Source of the DNA: an uncultured Bacteroidales bacterium
Lineage (GTDB): Bacteria; Bacteroidota; Bacteroidia; Bacteroidales; UBA932
DNA: 64,000 nt
NCBI GenBank assembly: GCA_900316795.1
Contig: ONEF01000009.1
Span: forward strand, 1-64,000
Reading direction: 5' to 3'
The translations under genes and the position numbers were made by a program. Shown here in pieces: positions 1 through 8,694 of this stretch (its first letter is position 1; every line of letters begins with the position of its first letter). The notes under the pieces were generated by a model. It searched no databases and was not told the origin of the DNA. It saw nothing but the letters and a program-made list of their open reading frames with translations.

Positions 1-1
1 T

Positions 2-433
2 TTAGGAATGTACGAAGCTCTTTATAATGCCACATCGCAGAGCATGTCAAGCGATTTTGACGAGTTCTATGTTGAACTGTTGTTTTATGTCAATGCCAAC
101 GGAAAGGTTGATTCTGTTAATCTTCATAAGTCCACTGGGTACGATTATATAGACAATAAAATGCTTCAGATTTCCAAAAGGCTGGTAAAACGTCATAAGC
201 TGGTCTCCCCTGCAGTCAGTGAGAATGGTGAATCAATTTCTTCAACCGTTTTGCTTCCAATGTATTTTCACATGTTTCTTCCTCCTGGGGAGAAAACAAA
301 CGGCAAAAGCATAGAAGTTCAAAATAGAGAACTCTATGTGCCCTCTAGCCAATTGTACTGGACCATTAAAAATGGTACCGATGAAAACCAAAAAGGTTTA
401 TATTGGCCTGGAAAATACAGGGGAAATAAATAG
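2..433 (+). CDS. TonB C-terminal-like domain protein, 5' end outside window
   Basis: The frame is open to the window edge, and the first ATG (position 8) has no spaced ribosome site, so it is probably an internal Met of a longer protein. The visible 141 residues contain a segment (about residues 22-85) laid out like a TonB C-terminal domain: a strand reading LLFYVNANGKVDSVNLHKS, a helix, then a second hydrophobic strand ending LLPMYF. In Bacteroidetes such domains occur in TonB energy transducers and in secreted proteins that have only the C-terminal fold. The charged, Gly/Asn-rich tail after residue 95 is not typical of TonB. A terminator-like hairpin follows at 461-485. The family assignment is by pattern only. 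Confidence 0.5.
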   Translation, partial: LGMYEALYNATSQSMSSDFDEFYVELLFYVNANGKVDSVNLHKSTGYDYIDNKMLQISKRLVKRHKLVSPAVSENGESISSTVLLPMYFHMFLPPGEKTNGKSIEVQNRELYVPSSQLYWTIKNGTDENQKGLYWPGKYRGNK

Positions 434-451
434 AAGCATCGAGAGACTATA

Positions 452-787
452 ATGCATTTTAGAGGACTTCTAACAGGAGTCCTCTTTGTTATATTGCTCT
501 TGGGTTCATTACAGATTTGCCGATATACAAACAGTTTCGGAGCCTGGCTTCCATGTGTTGTTCTGTTTGAAAAAGACAGCAGCCGGTACAAAAAGGTTCT
601 TCTTGCATCGCTGAGCATATTACTGTTTGTCATTCTGGTCCTCTCTAAATCAAGGGGTGCTTTTCTGCTATATATAATACGGACAGGTTCCGCTGATGTA
701 CGGCTTCTGATATGGTCATCAAGCGGCGAAGCATTCCTGAAAGCTCCACTTTTCGGTTATTCTTCCGTGGCTGTCCAGTCCCCGTAA
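452..787 (+). pseudogene. Relic of an O-antigen ligase / polymerase (Wzy_C-like)
   Basis: This 111-residue frame starts inside a terminator hairpin. It reads like two pieces of an O-antigen ligase with the centre missing. Residues about 30-72 show hydrophobic segments ending in LSKSRGAFLL, resembling the SRGA/SRAA segment of Wzy_C proteins. It then jumps to a segment like the later conserved block with an Arg-Leu-Leu-Ile-Trp core and APLFGYSS. Intact family members are around 400 residues or longer and have ten or more membrane helices. I read it as decayed DNA, not a functional short protein. A search of the translation against Wzy_C should match two separated parts of the family if this is right. 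Confidence 0.45.
461..485 (+). terminator. Rho-independent terminator-like hairpin
   Basis: The arms AGAGGACT (461-468) and AGTCCTCT (478-485) form a perfect 8-bp stem with a 9-nt loop, followed by TTGTTATATT. It lies 28 bases after the stop codon of the TonB-C-like gene. It overlaps the first codons of the open frame at 452-787, which suggests that frame is not a real gene start. Confidence 0.6.
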
Positions 788-830
788 AGGTAAAACTGCT
801 GTTTCAAAAGATAAGCAAGTTGCTGTAATT

Positions 831-3278
831 TTACTGAACTATACGCATTTTTGCAAATTTCAGGAGCAATGTCTTGCGGCCGTGTTCTTCAAAATCGACC
901 ACCGCTTTGAGATCCCCGGCATTTCCGCTCAGGGTAATAATCTTCCCAAAACCGAAACGCTCGTGCTCAACCCTCATACCTTCTCTCATACGGGTTGGTG
1001 CGTCTGCCACAAAGTTCTCATTCTTAGGCCTCAGCGATGAAGGCGATGTAAATTGCGGACGCTGCGGGGAAGATGTGGACTGCGGACGCTGCGGACGGGA
1101 AGGAGAGAACTGCTGGCGCTGAGGCCGGGAAAAAGAAGTGGATGACTGGCGCCCTGCACCATAATCATTTTGCCTTGCAAAACTGCCCAACCAACCAAAT
1201 CCTGAAGTGGTATGCCTTGGAACATCCTCATCCAGTGGATTCAGTATATACTGGCGGTCTATCTCCCTTATGAAACGGCTCGGGAGATTGTTCTCGTATT
1301 GGCCCCAGCGGAACCTGGAACGGGAAAAAGACAGCCTCACTGCATTTTCCGCCCTGGTAACAGCAACATAGAAAAGCCTGCGCTCTTCCTCAATCTCCTT
1401 CTCCGGATTGCCCAGAAGTCCACCGCTCGGGAAGAGGTTCTCCTCCATTCCCACTATATAGACATAAGGGAACTCAAGCCCCTTGGAGGAATGCACTGTC
1501 ATCAGAGATACGCGGTTGTCCTTTTCTTCCTCCTTCTGTACAGGACGGCTCACCTCGGAACTCTCCTGAGCAGAATCTGAATCGGCGACAAGAGCTATGT
1601 TCTGCAGGAAAAGGTCAACGGTTACGATTTCAGGCCCGTATTCTCCATCATCTCCGTATTGCTTGAACTCCTCAACGCCTTCATCCACAAACTCTTTAAT
1701 ACTGTCTATGAACTCCAGCACGTTTTCAAGGATGGTCTGCCCGTCAAGTGAAGTATCTGTCTTAAGAGCTGCCGTGATGCCGAATAGTGAATCCATCTCT
1801 TTAGCAAGCTGATAAGCATCCAGAGTCTGGGCATGGGAACGGAGGATATCCATTTTGGCAGCAAAATCCTTCAGCTTGTCAAGAGCAGCCTGTCTTATCT
1901 GGAACTGCTCGGCGGAAAATGTCATTACCGCTTGGCTCAGCGATGTTTTGTTTTCCAGTGATACTGCTATGACTCTCTCCATAGTAGTGGCGCCGATGCC
2001 TCTGGAAGGATAGTTTACGGTGCGCTTGAAAGCTTCATCGTCCTGAGGATTGGCAATCAGCCGGAGATATGCTATCATCCGCTTGATTTCAGTCCTGTCA
2101 TAGAAAGAGTGCCCGGCGTATATCTTGTAAGGAATGTTCTTCTTTCTCAGAGCCTCCTCAATGGCACGGCTCTGCGCATTGGTCCTGTACAGGACTGCAA
2201 AATCCTCATATCTTGCATGGGCCTGATGCATCTGGGACATTATGGAAGAAGCCACCAGCAAAGCTTCCTCCTGCTCAGTATAGGCCTGCAGCAGCTCTAT
2301 CTTCTGTCCCACGTCACGCTTTGAGTAACATTCCTTGGTTATGCGGCCTTTGTTCTTGCTGATGACGGAATTGGCGGCATTGACAATAGTCTGGGTGGAA
2401 CGGTAGTTCCTTTCAAGGCGGAACACTTTTGCATCGGGATAATCCTTCTGGAAATTGAGTATGTTCTCTATCCTGGCACCTCGGAAAGCATAGATGCTCT
2501 GGGCATCGTCCCCCACTACGGTTATGTTCTGATGATCCTGAGCCAAGGCTCTGAGGATAACATACTGGAGATAGTTTGTATCCTGATATTCATCCACGAG
2601 TATGAACTGGAACTTGGCCTTGATCTGTGCAAAAGCATCCGGGAAATGAGCCAGCAGACGATAAGTGTTCAGCAGGATATCGTCAAAATCCATCACCCCC
2701 TGTTCCTTGCAGCGTGTCTGGTAAAGCTGGTATATCTGGCTTATCTGGGGACGCCTGGTCCTTTTGTCAGACTCAACCAGTTCCGGATGGTTCAAGTACT
2801 CCTGAGGGGTTATGAAGTTGTTCTTGCACTCCGAAATGCGGCTGGAAATCTCTCCCGGCTTATAGACCTTGTCGTCCAGCTGCAGCTCCTTGATGCAGCG
2901 TTTGACCATAGCCTTGCTGTCATCCTTGTCATAAATGGTAAATCCCGGAGGAAAATCCAGCAGAGCGGCATATTGCCTGAGAAACCGCAGGAATATGGAA
3001 TGAAAAGTCCCCATATAAATCATCCTGGCGGACTTCTCCCCTACCATACCGGCTATCCTCTCCTTCATCTCCCTAGCTGCCTTGTTGGTAAATGTCAGCG
3101 CCAGAACGCTATATGGTTTGTATCCGTGAGAAAGTATGTTAGCAATCTTGCAAGTAAGCACCTTGGTTTTCCCGCTACCAGCTCCAGCCACTATCAACGA
3201 TGGCCCCGTAAGACACATAACAGCCTCTTTCTGAGCTGGGTTCAACCCTTCCAAAATATTGTTCCCTACATTTTCCAT
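831..3278 (-). CDS. uvrD: ATP-dependent DNA helicase UvrD/PcrA
   Basis: This is an 815-residue superfamily 1A 3'-5' helicase for nucleotide excision and mismatch repair and for clearing RecA or stalled RNA polymerase. All motifs are present in order: LNPAQKEAV (Q motif), GAGSGKT (Walker A, about residue 32), VDEYQDTN (Walker B), VVGDDAQSIYAFRGA, LERNYRSTQ, TVHSSKGLEFPYVYIVG and EERRLFYVAVTRAE. The C-terminus has a Ser/Pro/Arg/Gln-rich linker with repeated RPQ units, then a compact PcrA-type terminal domain (MRVEHERFGFGKI onward). The ATG at 3278 directly precedes the Q-motif region, and a -7 promoter element lies 9 bases upstream. The gene appears monocistronic. Two copies of the CTCAGCGAT motif (1030, 1936) lie inside it on the opposite strand. 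Confidence 0.95.
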   Translation of the reverse strand: MENVGNNILEGLNPAQKEAVMCLTGPSLIVAGAGSGKTKVLTCKIANILSHGYKPYSVLALTFTNKAAREMKERIAGMVGEKSARMIYMGTFHSIFLRFLRQYAALLDFPPGFTIYDKDDSKAMVKRCIKELQLDDKVYKPGEISSRISECKNNFITPQEYLNHPELVESDKRTRRPQISQIYQLYQTRCKEQGVMDFDDILLNTYRLLAHFPDAFAQIKAKFQFILVDEYQDTNYLQYVILRALAQDHQNITVVGDDAQSIYAFRGARIENILNFQKDYPDAKVFRLERNYRSTQTIVNAANSVISKNKGRITKECYSKRDVGQKIELLQAYTEQEEALLVASSIMSQMHQAHARYEDFAVLYRTNAQSRAIEEALRKKNIPYKIYAGHSFYDRTEIKRMIAYLRLIANPQDDEAFKRTVNYPSRGIGATTMERVIAVSLENKTSLSQAVMTFSAEQFQIRQAALDKLKDFAAKMDILRSHAQTLDAYQLAKEMDSLFGITAALKTDTSLDGQTILENVLEFIDSIKEFVDEGVEEFKQYGDDGEYGPEIVTVDLFLQNIALVADSDSAQESSEVSRPVQKEEEKDNRVSLMTVHSSKGLEFPYVYIVGMEENLFPSGGLLGNPEKEIEEERRLFYVAVTRAENAVRLSFSRSRFRWGQYENNLPSRFIREIDRQYILNPLDEDVPRHTTSGFGWLGSFARQNDYGAGRQSSTSFSRPQRQQFSPSRPQRPQSTSSPQRPQFTSPSSLRPKNENFVADAPTRMREGMRVEHERFGFGKIITLSGNAGDLKAVVDFEEHGRKTLLLKFAKMRIVQ

Positions 3279-3286
3279 AACAGAGA

Positions 3287-3294
3287 CAAATATA
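3287..3294 (-). promoter_or_regulatory. Bacteroidales -7 box for uvrD
   Basis: On the minus strand this reads TATATTTG, a perfect match to TAnnTTTG, ending 9 bases before the uvrD ATG. No clear -33 TTTG is visible at the usual distance, and the implied leader is very short. Confidence 0.4.
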
Positions 3295-3390
3295 CATATT
3301 TTACCCTATAAACCCATAGGGAAGAATGTAGTGTTACTGTCCCTAAATACGCCTACAGCCCCCGAAGTTGCACATATAGAGACCCCAACT

Positions 3391-3650
3391 GCGCCCTCTA
3401 TCCCCGAACTGCGCCTTCTGTCCCGAAAATGCGCCTTCTGTCCCAAAATCCGGGACGGTGGGAGCACTTTGGCGTGGAAAACGCGCCTTCTGTCCCAAAA
3501 TATGGGACGGTGGGAGCACTTGGACTGGAAAATGCGCCTTCTGTCCCAAAATCCGGGACGGTGGGAGCACTTTGGCGGGAAAAACGCGCCTTCTGTCCCT
3601 AAATATGGGACGGTGGGAGCACTTGGACAGGGAAAATGCGCCTGGTGGAA
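3391..3650. repeat. 52-bp tandem repeat array A (hairpin-forming), between uvrD and nqrA
   Basis: Units start at 3431, 3483, 3534, 3586 and (partial) 3638, so the period is 51-52 bp. Two truncated units begin at 3391 and 3411. Each unit starts GCGCCTTCTGTCCC and contains GTCCC-N7-GGGAC, a short hairpin. Units alternate between two forms (ATCCGGGAC and ATATGGGAC), so the higher-order period is about 104 bp. There are no unique spacers, so this is not CRISPR. The open frames through it on both strands are by-products of the repeat. The period and the AAATC..GGGAC...AAAAC core match the array at 10274-10626, so the two are probably one family. Confidence 0.85.
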
Positions 3651-3668
3651 GCCTTGATGAAAATGTGG

Positions 3669-3869
3669 GTGCTGGGTGGAGGGTGAAGGCGCTGGGTGGA
3701 AGAACACTGGATGTAGAGCGCTTTACAGAGGGTGCTAGGAGAAGAGTGTTGGATGGGGGGCCCTGAATGGAGGGGCACTGGATGGAGGGGCACTGGATGG
3801 ATGGGCGCTGGATGGATGGGTGCTGGATGGAAGGGGGCTGGATGGAAGGGGGCTGGATGGAAAGGTGCT
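3669..3869. repeat. 15-bp GGATGGA-type tandem repeat
   Basis: Seven near-perfect 15-bp units run from 3765 to 3869, of the form GGATGGANGGGNNCT. They are preceded by degenerate versions back to about 3669 (GGGTGGA, GGATGTA, GGATGGG). The strand is strongly purine-biased (G-rich on plus). The array is unrelated to the 52-bp repeat it abuts and ends about 50 bases before the nqr promoter element. It looks like a slippage-prone minisatellite. I see no coding use for it. Confidence 0.8.
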
Positions 3870-3921
3870 GGGATACGGATACAATTAGTTTCAATTTGTG
3901 GATTTTATGGCATATTTTGAT

Positions 3922-3929
3922 TATATTTG
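3922..3929 (+). promoter_or_regulatory. -7 box of the nqr operon promoter
   Basis: TATATTTG matches the TAnnTTTG -7 consensus and lies 54 bases before the nqrA ATG. A TTTG at 3895-3898 could be the -33 element, with a 23-bp spacer that is slightly long. The leader between them and nqrA is AT-rich with no obvious structure. Confidence 0.5.
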
Positions 3930-3983
3930 CCAGTTGCATTTTGTTTTAGACATTAACAATTAAAATAATAATTACTAACAGAT

Positions 3984-5363
3984 ATGGAGACTATAAGACT
4001 TCACAAAGGTTTGGACCTTCACCTGAAGGGTGAGGCCCAGAAGAAAGTCTTGCAGACTCTCACAGGCGAAGTCGTATCTGTAAAGCCTTCTGACTTCAGG
4101 AATATGGTTCCGAAGCTTCTTGTAGCTGAAGGCGATGCCGTCAAGGCCGGTCAGTTCCTGTTCATAGACAAGAAAAGACCGCAGATAGGCTTCTCTTCCC
4201 CTGTAAGCGGAACGGTAAAGGCCATTGTCAGAGGCGAAAAGAGAAAACTTCTGGCTGTGGAGGTTGCCGCTGACAAAGACACTCAGTATATACAGTTCCC
4301 AAAACTGAGTGCCACCAATTCCAGCAGGGAAGAGATACAGAAAGTATTGCTTGAGAGCGGTTTATGGGCAGCTGTCATCCAGCGTCCATACGGGATTATT
4401 GCCAATCCTGAAGACACACCAAAGGCAATTGTAATATCAGCTTTCAATTCAGCTCCACTTGCAGCGGATATAAACTTCACGACAAAGAACGATGCTGACG
4501 CCATGCAGATTGCCGTTGACGCTCTTGCAAAGTTCACCAACGGAAAGGTTTATGTGAACCTGGATGCTAAAAACGGAGGCGGTTCTCCTCTGAACCTTCT
4601 CAGGAATGTGGAGAAAACCATGTTCAAAGGCCCGCATCCTGCCGGAAACGTAGGAATACAGATCAATCATATATGCCCTATCGGCAAAGGTGAGATTGTA
4701 TGGACGATACAGCCTCAAGCCCTTGCGGCTATAGGAAGGCTCCTTTCCAAGGGCATTTATGATGTAAGCAGGCTGGTAGCGATAACAGGCCCTAGAGCAG
4801 TTGAGACAGGATATGTCAGATGTGTTCCAGGTACCAGCATAAAGGCTCTTAAGGATATTGCCGGCGTTGTCGAGACTCAAGACATATATGGCCAGCCAAC
4901 CGGTGTCAGATATGTGAGCGGCAACCCTCTCAATGGCGAAAACGTGGGAGAGAACGGCAGCCTCGGTTTCTACGACGACAGCGTTACCTTCCTTTCAGAA
5001 GGAAACTACAGGGAGCTGTTCGGATGGGCCAAGATATTCAGGCCAAAGAAGTTTTCAATGTCCAAGTCCTACTTCTCATGGCTCTGCCCGAAGAAGCAGT
5101 ACAGCGCAGATACAAACGTGAACGGCGGAGAAAGAGCATTCATCGTTTCAGACGTTTACGGTAAGGTGCTTCCTATGGACATCTATCCTGTCTATCTTCT
5201 CAAGGCAATCCTCGCGGAAGACATCGAGAAGATGGAGCAGTTCGGTATTTATGAAGTAATCGGCGAAGATTTTGCCCTCTGTGAGTATGTTGATCCTTCA
5301 AAGATCGAGATACAGAAAATCATAGACAAGGGTATAGATCTGATGCTCAAAGAAATGGCATAA
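3984..5363 (+). CDS. nqrA: Na+-translocating NADH:quinone reductase subunit A
   Basis: The 459-residue NqrA is the cytoplasmic-side subunit that, by family knowledge, takes part in quinone binding in the six-subunit NQR sodium pump. The N-terminus METIRLHKGLDLHLKG and the segment IDKKRPQIGFSSPVSGTV are characteristic. It opens a tight operon: nqrB starts 4 bases after its stop. The ATG at 3984 is the only reasonable start, about 54 bases downstream of a -7 box. Length is as in other Bacteroidetes. Confidence 0.95.
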   Translation: METIRLHKGLDLHLKGEAQKKVLQTLTGEVVSVKPSDFRNMVPKLLVAEGDAVKAGQFLFIDKKRPQIGFSSPVSGTVKAIVRGEKRKLLAVEVAADKDTQYIQFPKLSATNSSREEIQKVLLESGLWAAVIQRPYGIIANPEDTPKAIVISAFNSAPLAADINFTTKNDADAMQIAVDALAKFTNGKVYVNLDAKNGGGSPLNLLRNVEKTMFKGPHPAGNVGIQINHICPIGKGEIVWTIQPQALAAIGRLLSKGIYDVSRLVAITGPRAVETGYVRCVPGTSIKALKDIAGVVETQDIYGQPTGVRYVSGNPLNGENVGENGSLGFYDDSVTFLSEGNYRELFGWAKIFRPKKFSMSKSYFSWLCPKKQYSADTNVNGGERAFIVSDVYGKVLPMDIYPVYLLKAILAEDIEKMEQFGIYEVIGEDFALCEYVDPSKIEIQKIIDKGIDLMLKEMA

Positions 5364-5367
5364 GGTT

Positions 5368-6549
5368 ATGAATTGGATTTTAAAGACGATCGACAAAATG
5401 AAGCCGACATTCTCCAAGGGAGGAAAACTCGGCTGGCTGCATTCGACTTTTGACGCGTTCGAAACCTTTGCCGCCGTTCCGTCCACAACCACCTCCGGAC
5501 GTGTCCACATCAAAGATGCTGTTGACATAAAGAGAGTGATGATTGTTGTTGTGATGGCTCTGATGCCTGCGTTCTTCTTCGGAATGTGGAACACCGGAGA
5601 CCAGCACTCGCTGGCTTTCGGACTGCAGTGGGGCTTCTGGATGAAAGTCTGGTACGGTTTCTACCGTATCCTCCCTCTCATCCTGGTATCTTACATAGTA
5701 GGTTTGGGAATCGAGTTCGCGGTTGCCCAGGTAAGAGGACACGAGGTCAATGAGGGTTACCTTGTTACCGGATTCATAATCCCTCTTATCATGCCTGTTG
5801 ACATTCCTCTGTGGGTTCTGGCACTTGCAGTTGCATTTGCCGTAATCTTCGGAAAGGAAATCTTTGGCGGAACCGGAATGAACATCTGGAACCCGGCACT
5901 CCTTGCAAGGGCATTCGTGTTCTTTGCATACCCTTCCACCATTACAGGAGACAGTGTATGGATTGGAGGCCTCAGCAAAGGCGTTACCAACTACGCCGGA
6001 AGTGCACACAGTGTAATTGACGGTTTCTCCGGAGCAACCCCTCTTGCACAAGTTGCTGACGGCGTTGCCGGAGCACCTGACTTCCTTCAGATGTTCATAG
6101 GCAACATCCCCGGTTCAGTTGGAGAAACTTCCACGATTGCCATCCTTCTTGGAGCTGTTGTCCTTATTTGGACCGGAGTGGCAAGCTGGAAGATTATGGT
6201 TTCCTGCGTTGCCGGAGCTCTGGCAGTTGGTTTCCTTGCCAACGGCCTTGCTGAACCTGGCACTTTCGCCGCTTACCCTGCAGTCAACCATCTGGTGATG
6301 GGCGGCTTTGCATTCGGAGCTGTTTTCATGGCAACAGACCCTGTATCCTCAGCCCAGACAGAAACCGGCAAATGGATATATGGATTCCTGATCGGAGCCA
6401 TGTGCGTTATATTAAGATTGTTCAACCCTGGATACAGAGAAGGTATGATGCTCGCTATCCTGCTGATGAACACAATGGCACCACTTATCGACTGGTGCGT
6501 TGTCCGCAAGAACATCAGAAGGAGAGAAAAGAGAGCTGTAGCCAAATAA
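5368..6549 (+). CDS. nqrB: Na+-translocating NADH:quinone reductase subunit B
   Basis: This 393-residue integral membrane subunit carries a covalently bound FMN and, by family knowledge, forms part of the sodium path. About ten hydrophobic segments are visible from residue 55 onward. The flavinylation motif is SGATPL with the acceptor Thr at residue 224. It starts 4 bases after nqrA and ends 11 bases before nqrC. The FMN is attached by an ApbE flavin transferase, which is not encoded in this window. Confidence 0.95.
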   Translation: MNWILKTIDKMKPTFSKGGKLGWLHSTFDAFETFAAVPSTTTSGRVHIKDAVDIKRVMIVVVMALMPAFFFGMWNTGDQHSLAFGLQWGFWMKVWYGFYRILPLILVSYIVGLGIEFAVAQVRGHEVNEGYLVTGFIIPLIMPVDIPLWVLALAVAFAVIFGKEIFGGTGMNIWNPALLARAFVFFAYPSTITGDSVWIGGLSKGVTNYAGSAHSVIDGFSGATPLAQVADGVAGAPDFLQMFIGNIPGSVGETSTIAILLGAVVLIWTGVASWKIMVSCVAGALAVGFLANGLAEPGTFAAYPAVNHLVMGGFAFGAVFMATDPVSSAQTETGKWIYGFLIGAMCVILRLFNPGYREGMMLAILLMNTMAPLIDWCVVRKNIRRREKRAVAK

Positions 6550-6560
6550 ATAATCGCGAT

Positions 6561-7439
6561 ATGGATACTAACAAGAATACATACACCGTTATTTACACGA
6601 TAGTTCTGGTAGCTGTCGTGGCTACCATCCTGGCTGTAGTTTCCATAGGCCTCAAACCTAAGCAGCAGGAGAACATCAAGGTTGAGAAGCAGATGAACAT
6701 CCTGGGCTGCGACAATCTCGCCGCAGAAGCCAAGACAGCTTCCAACAAGAACGCCTACATTCAGGACGAGTTCAAAAAGTACATAACCGGAGCTCTGGTT
6801 GTCAACACCAGCGGTGAGGTTCTGGAAAGTTTTGACAGCGACATCGACAACTGCAATGCCTTCAAAGTTTCACCGGCAGACCAGTTTGACTTGATGAGGA
6901 AAATCGACGGCACCCAGGACCAGGCGGCTAAGGACGCCATGGTCAAAGACCTCAGGCTTCCTGTTTTCATCTGCTCCAACCCGGACGGGACAAAGCATTA
7001 CATTCTTTCCGGCTACGGAGCTGGACTGTGGGGCCCGATCTGGAGCTACATTGCCGTAAAGGAAGACGGAAAGATTGCAGGAGCACTTTTCGACCACGCC
7101 AGCGAGACTCCTGGTCTTGGAGGTGAAATCGTTACTGACAAGTTCCGTTCACAGTTTACCGGGAAGGTGATCCTCAGCGATGGTGAAATCATTCCTGTAA
7201 CAGTGGTCAAGGGAGGAAACGCCAATGCTGAAGCCAACGAGATCAACGCCATCAGCGGAGCCACCATCACATCTAAGGCTGTACAGACAATGATTTCAAA
7301 CTGGATGAACTACTACAAGCCATACCTCCAGAAGGTTGCTTCCGGAGCGGCTCATTCAGAAGCTCCTGTGGAGGTGGAGAACCCGAACGAAGAAACAATC
7401 GCTGAGCAAAACAGTGAACAAACAATCAAAACTGAATAG
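6561..7439 (+). CDS. nqrC: Na+-translocating NADH:quinone reductase subunit C
   Basis: The 292-residue subunit has one N-terminal membrane anchor (about residues 9-30) and a periplasmic FMN-binding domain. The motif ISGATITS places the FMN-linked Thr at residue 235. The ATG at 6561 (MDTNKNTY) is chosen because an upstream in-frame start would lie deep inside nqrB and add 63 residues unlike the family. nqrD starts 2 bases after the stop. The last 35 residues are an acidic, low-complexity tail. Two copies of the CTCAGCGAT motif fall here, at 7173 (coding strand) and 7398 (opposite strand). Confidence 0.95.
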   Translation: MDTNKNTYTVIYTIVLVAVVATILAVVSIGLKPKQQENIKVEKQMNILGCDNLAAEAKTASNKNAYIQDEFKKYITGALVVNTSGEVLESFDSDIDNCNAFKVSPADQFDLMRKIDGTQDQAAKDAMVKDLRLPVFICSNPDGTKHYILSGYGAGLWGPIWSYIAVKEDGKIAGALFDHASETPGLGGEIVTDKFRSQFTGKVILSDGEIIPVTVVKGGNANAEANEINAISGATITSKAVQTMISNWMNYYKPYLQKVASGAAHSEAPVEVENPNEETIAEQNSEQTIKTE

Positions 7440-7441
7440 TT

Positions 7442-8056
7442 ATGGCAATGGATAAGAAAATTTTCACGACACCTATCATCAAGGCCAACCCTATCACGGT
7501 GCTGGTGCTTGGTATCTGTTCTGCCCTTGCGGTAACTGTCAAGTTGGAACCTGCAATCGTGATGGGAATTTCCGTTACCCTTGTGACAGGACTTTCAAGC
7601 TTCCTTATCTCACTGATAAGAAAGACTATACCTAACCGAATCAGAATCATCGTGCAGCTGGTTGTGGTTGCAATGTTCGTGATCCTGATTTCTGAATTCC
7701 TGAAAGCCTACGTTTACGACGTGAGCAAGCAGCTCTCCGTTTACGTTGGACTGATCATCACCAACTGTATCATCATGGGACGTATCGAGGCTTTCGGTCT
7801 TACCGAGAAACCTCTTCCTTCCCTTGTTGACGGTCTGGCAAACGGACTGGGCTATGGCCTGATACTGGTAATCATAGCATTCTTCAGGGAACTCATCGGA
7901 AGCGGCTCCATCTTCGGCGCCCAGATCATCCCTCAGAGCTGGTATGAAGCCGGTTACATGAACAATGGCCTTTTCATCATGCCACCTATGGCTTTGATAC
8001 TTATCGGTTGCCTGATCTGGATCCAGAGAAGCTACCAGAAAGAAGACAAGAAATAA
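7442..8056 (+). CDS. nqrD: Na+-translocating NADH:quinone reductase subunit D
   Basis: The 204-residue membrane subunit belongs to the NqrD/RnfE family, with six expected helices. The N-terminal NPITVLVLGICSALAVT and the ITNCIIMGR segment with its conserved Cys are diagnostic. With NqrE it forms the inverted-topology pair that holds an iron centre. Two ATGs (7442 and 7448) precede the body. The first directly follows the nqrC stop and is preferred. Confidence 0.95.
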   Translation: MAMDKKIFTTPIIKANPITVLVLGICSALAVTVKLEPAIVMGISVTLVTGLSSFLISLIRKTIPNRIRIIVQLVVVAMFVILISEFLKAYVYDVSKQLSVYVGLIITNCIIMGRIEAFGLTEKPLPSLVDGLANGLGYGLILVIIAFFRELIGSGSIFGAQIIPQSWYEAGYMNNGLFIMPPMALILIGCLIWIQRSYQKEDKK

Positions 8057-8068
8057 ACACATACAATT

Positions 8069-8683
8069 ATGGAAGCACTGAACATTTTCGTAAAGAGCAT
8101 TTTCGTAGATAATATGATCTTTGCATACTTCCTGGGTATGTGTTCATTCCTGGCGGTATCAAAGAATGTCAAGACAGCAATAGGACTGGGAGTTGCAGTA
8201 ATTTTCGTGCTCGGAATCACTCTCCCTATCAACTATCTGCTGGACAAATACTTGCTGAGTGCGGGAGCCTTGAAGTGGATTTCTCCTGACCTTGCAAATG
8301 TAGACCTCAGCTTTTTGAGCTTCATCATCTTCATAGCCGTGATTGCATCGTTTGTGCAGCTGGTGGAAATGGTGGTGGAGAAATATTCTCCTTCACTTTA
8401 TTCTTCACTGGGAATCTTCCTCCCGCTTATAGCCGTGAACTGCGCAATCTTAGGAGCGTCCCTGTTCATGCAGCAGAGAGCTTTCCCAAGCTTGGGAATA
8501 GCAACCTGCTACGGTCTTGGAAGCGGCGTCGGCTGGTTCCTGGCCATTGTTTCCATAGCTGCAATCAGGGAGAAGATAACTTACTCCAATGTGCCTAAAC
8601 CTCTTCAGGGTCTGGGTATCACATTCATCATCGCCGGCCTGATGGCTATCGCCTTCATGGGCTTTATGGGCATTAACATATAG
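8069..8683 (+). CDS. nqrE: Na+-translocating NADH:quinone reductase subunit E
   Basis: The 204-residue membrane subunit is the NqrE/RnfA-family partner of NqrD. The segment VDNMIFAYFLGMCSFLAVSK and the later VNCAILGASLFM supply the two conserved Cys of the intramembrane iron site. It starts 12 bases after nqrD. Its TAG stop is fused to an AGGAGG ribosome site for nqrF. Confidence 0.95.
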   Translation: MEALNIFVKSIFVDNMIFAYFLGMCSFLAVSKNVKTAIGLGVAVIFVLGITLPINYLLDKYLLSAGALKWISPDLANVDLSFLSFIIFIAVIASFVQLVEMVVEKYSPSLYSSLGIFLPLIAVNCAILGASLFMQQRAFPSLGIATCYGLGSGVGWFLAIVSIAAIREKITYSNVPKPLQGLGITFIIAGLMAIAFMGFMGINI

Positions 8684-8694
8684 GAGGATAAGAT

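Noticed and set aside
3391-3650. CRISPR array
   Set aside because: Repeats are contiguous with a 52-bp period and no unique spacers, and no cas genes are near.
3306-3939. Pro/Ser-rich proteins on both strands
   Set aside because: They are translations of the tandem repeats in several frames at once, with no supporting promoter or ribosome site.
6372-6560. Longer NqrC starting inside nqrB
   Set aside because: ATG 6561 begins the family-typical membrane anchor. The upstream frame is the shadow of nqrB.
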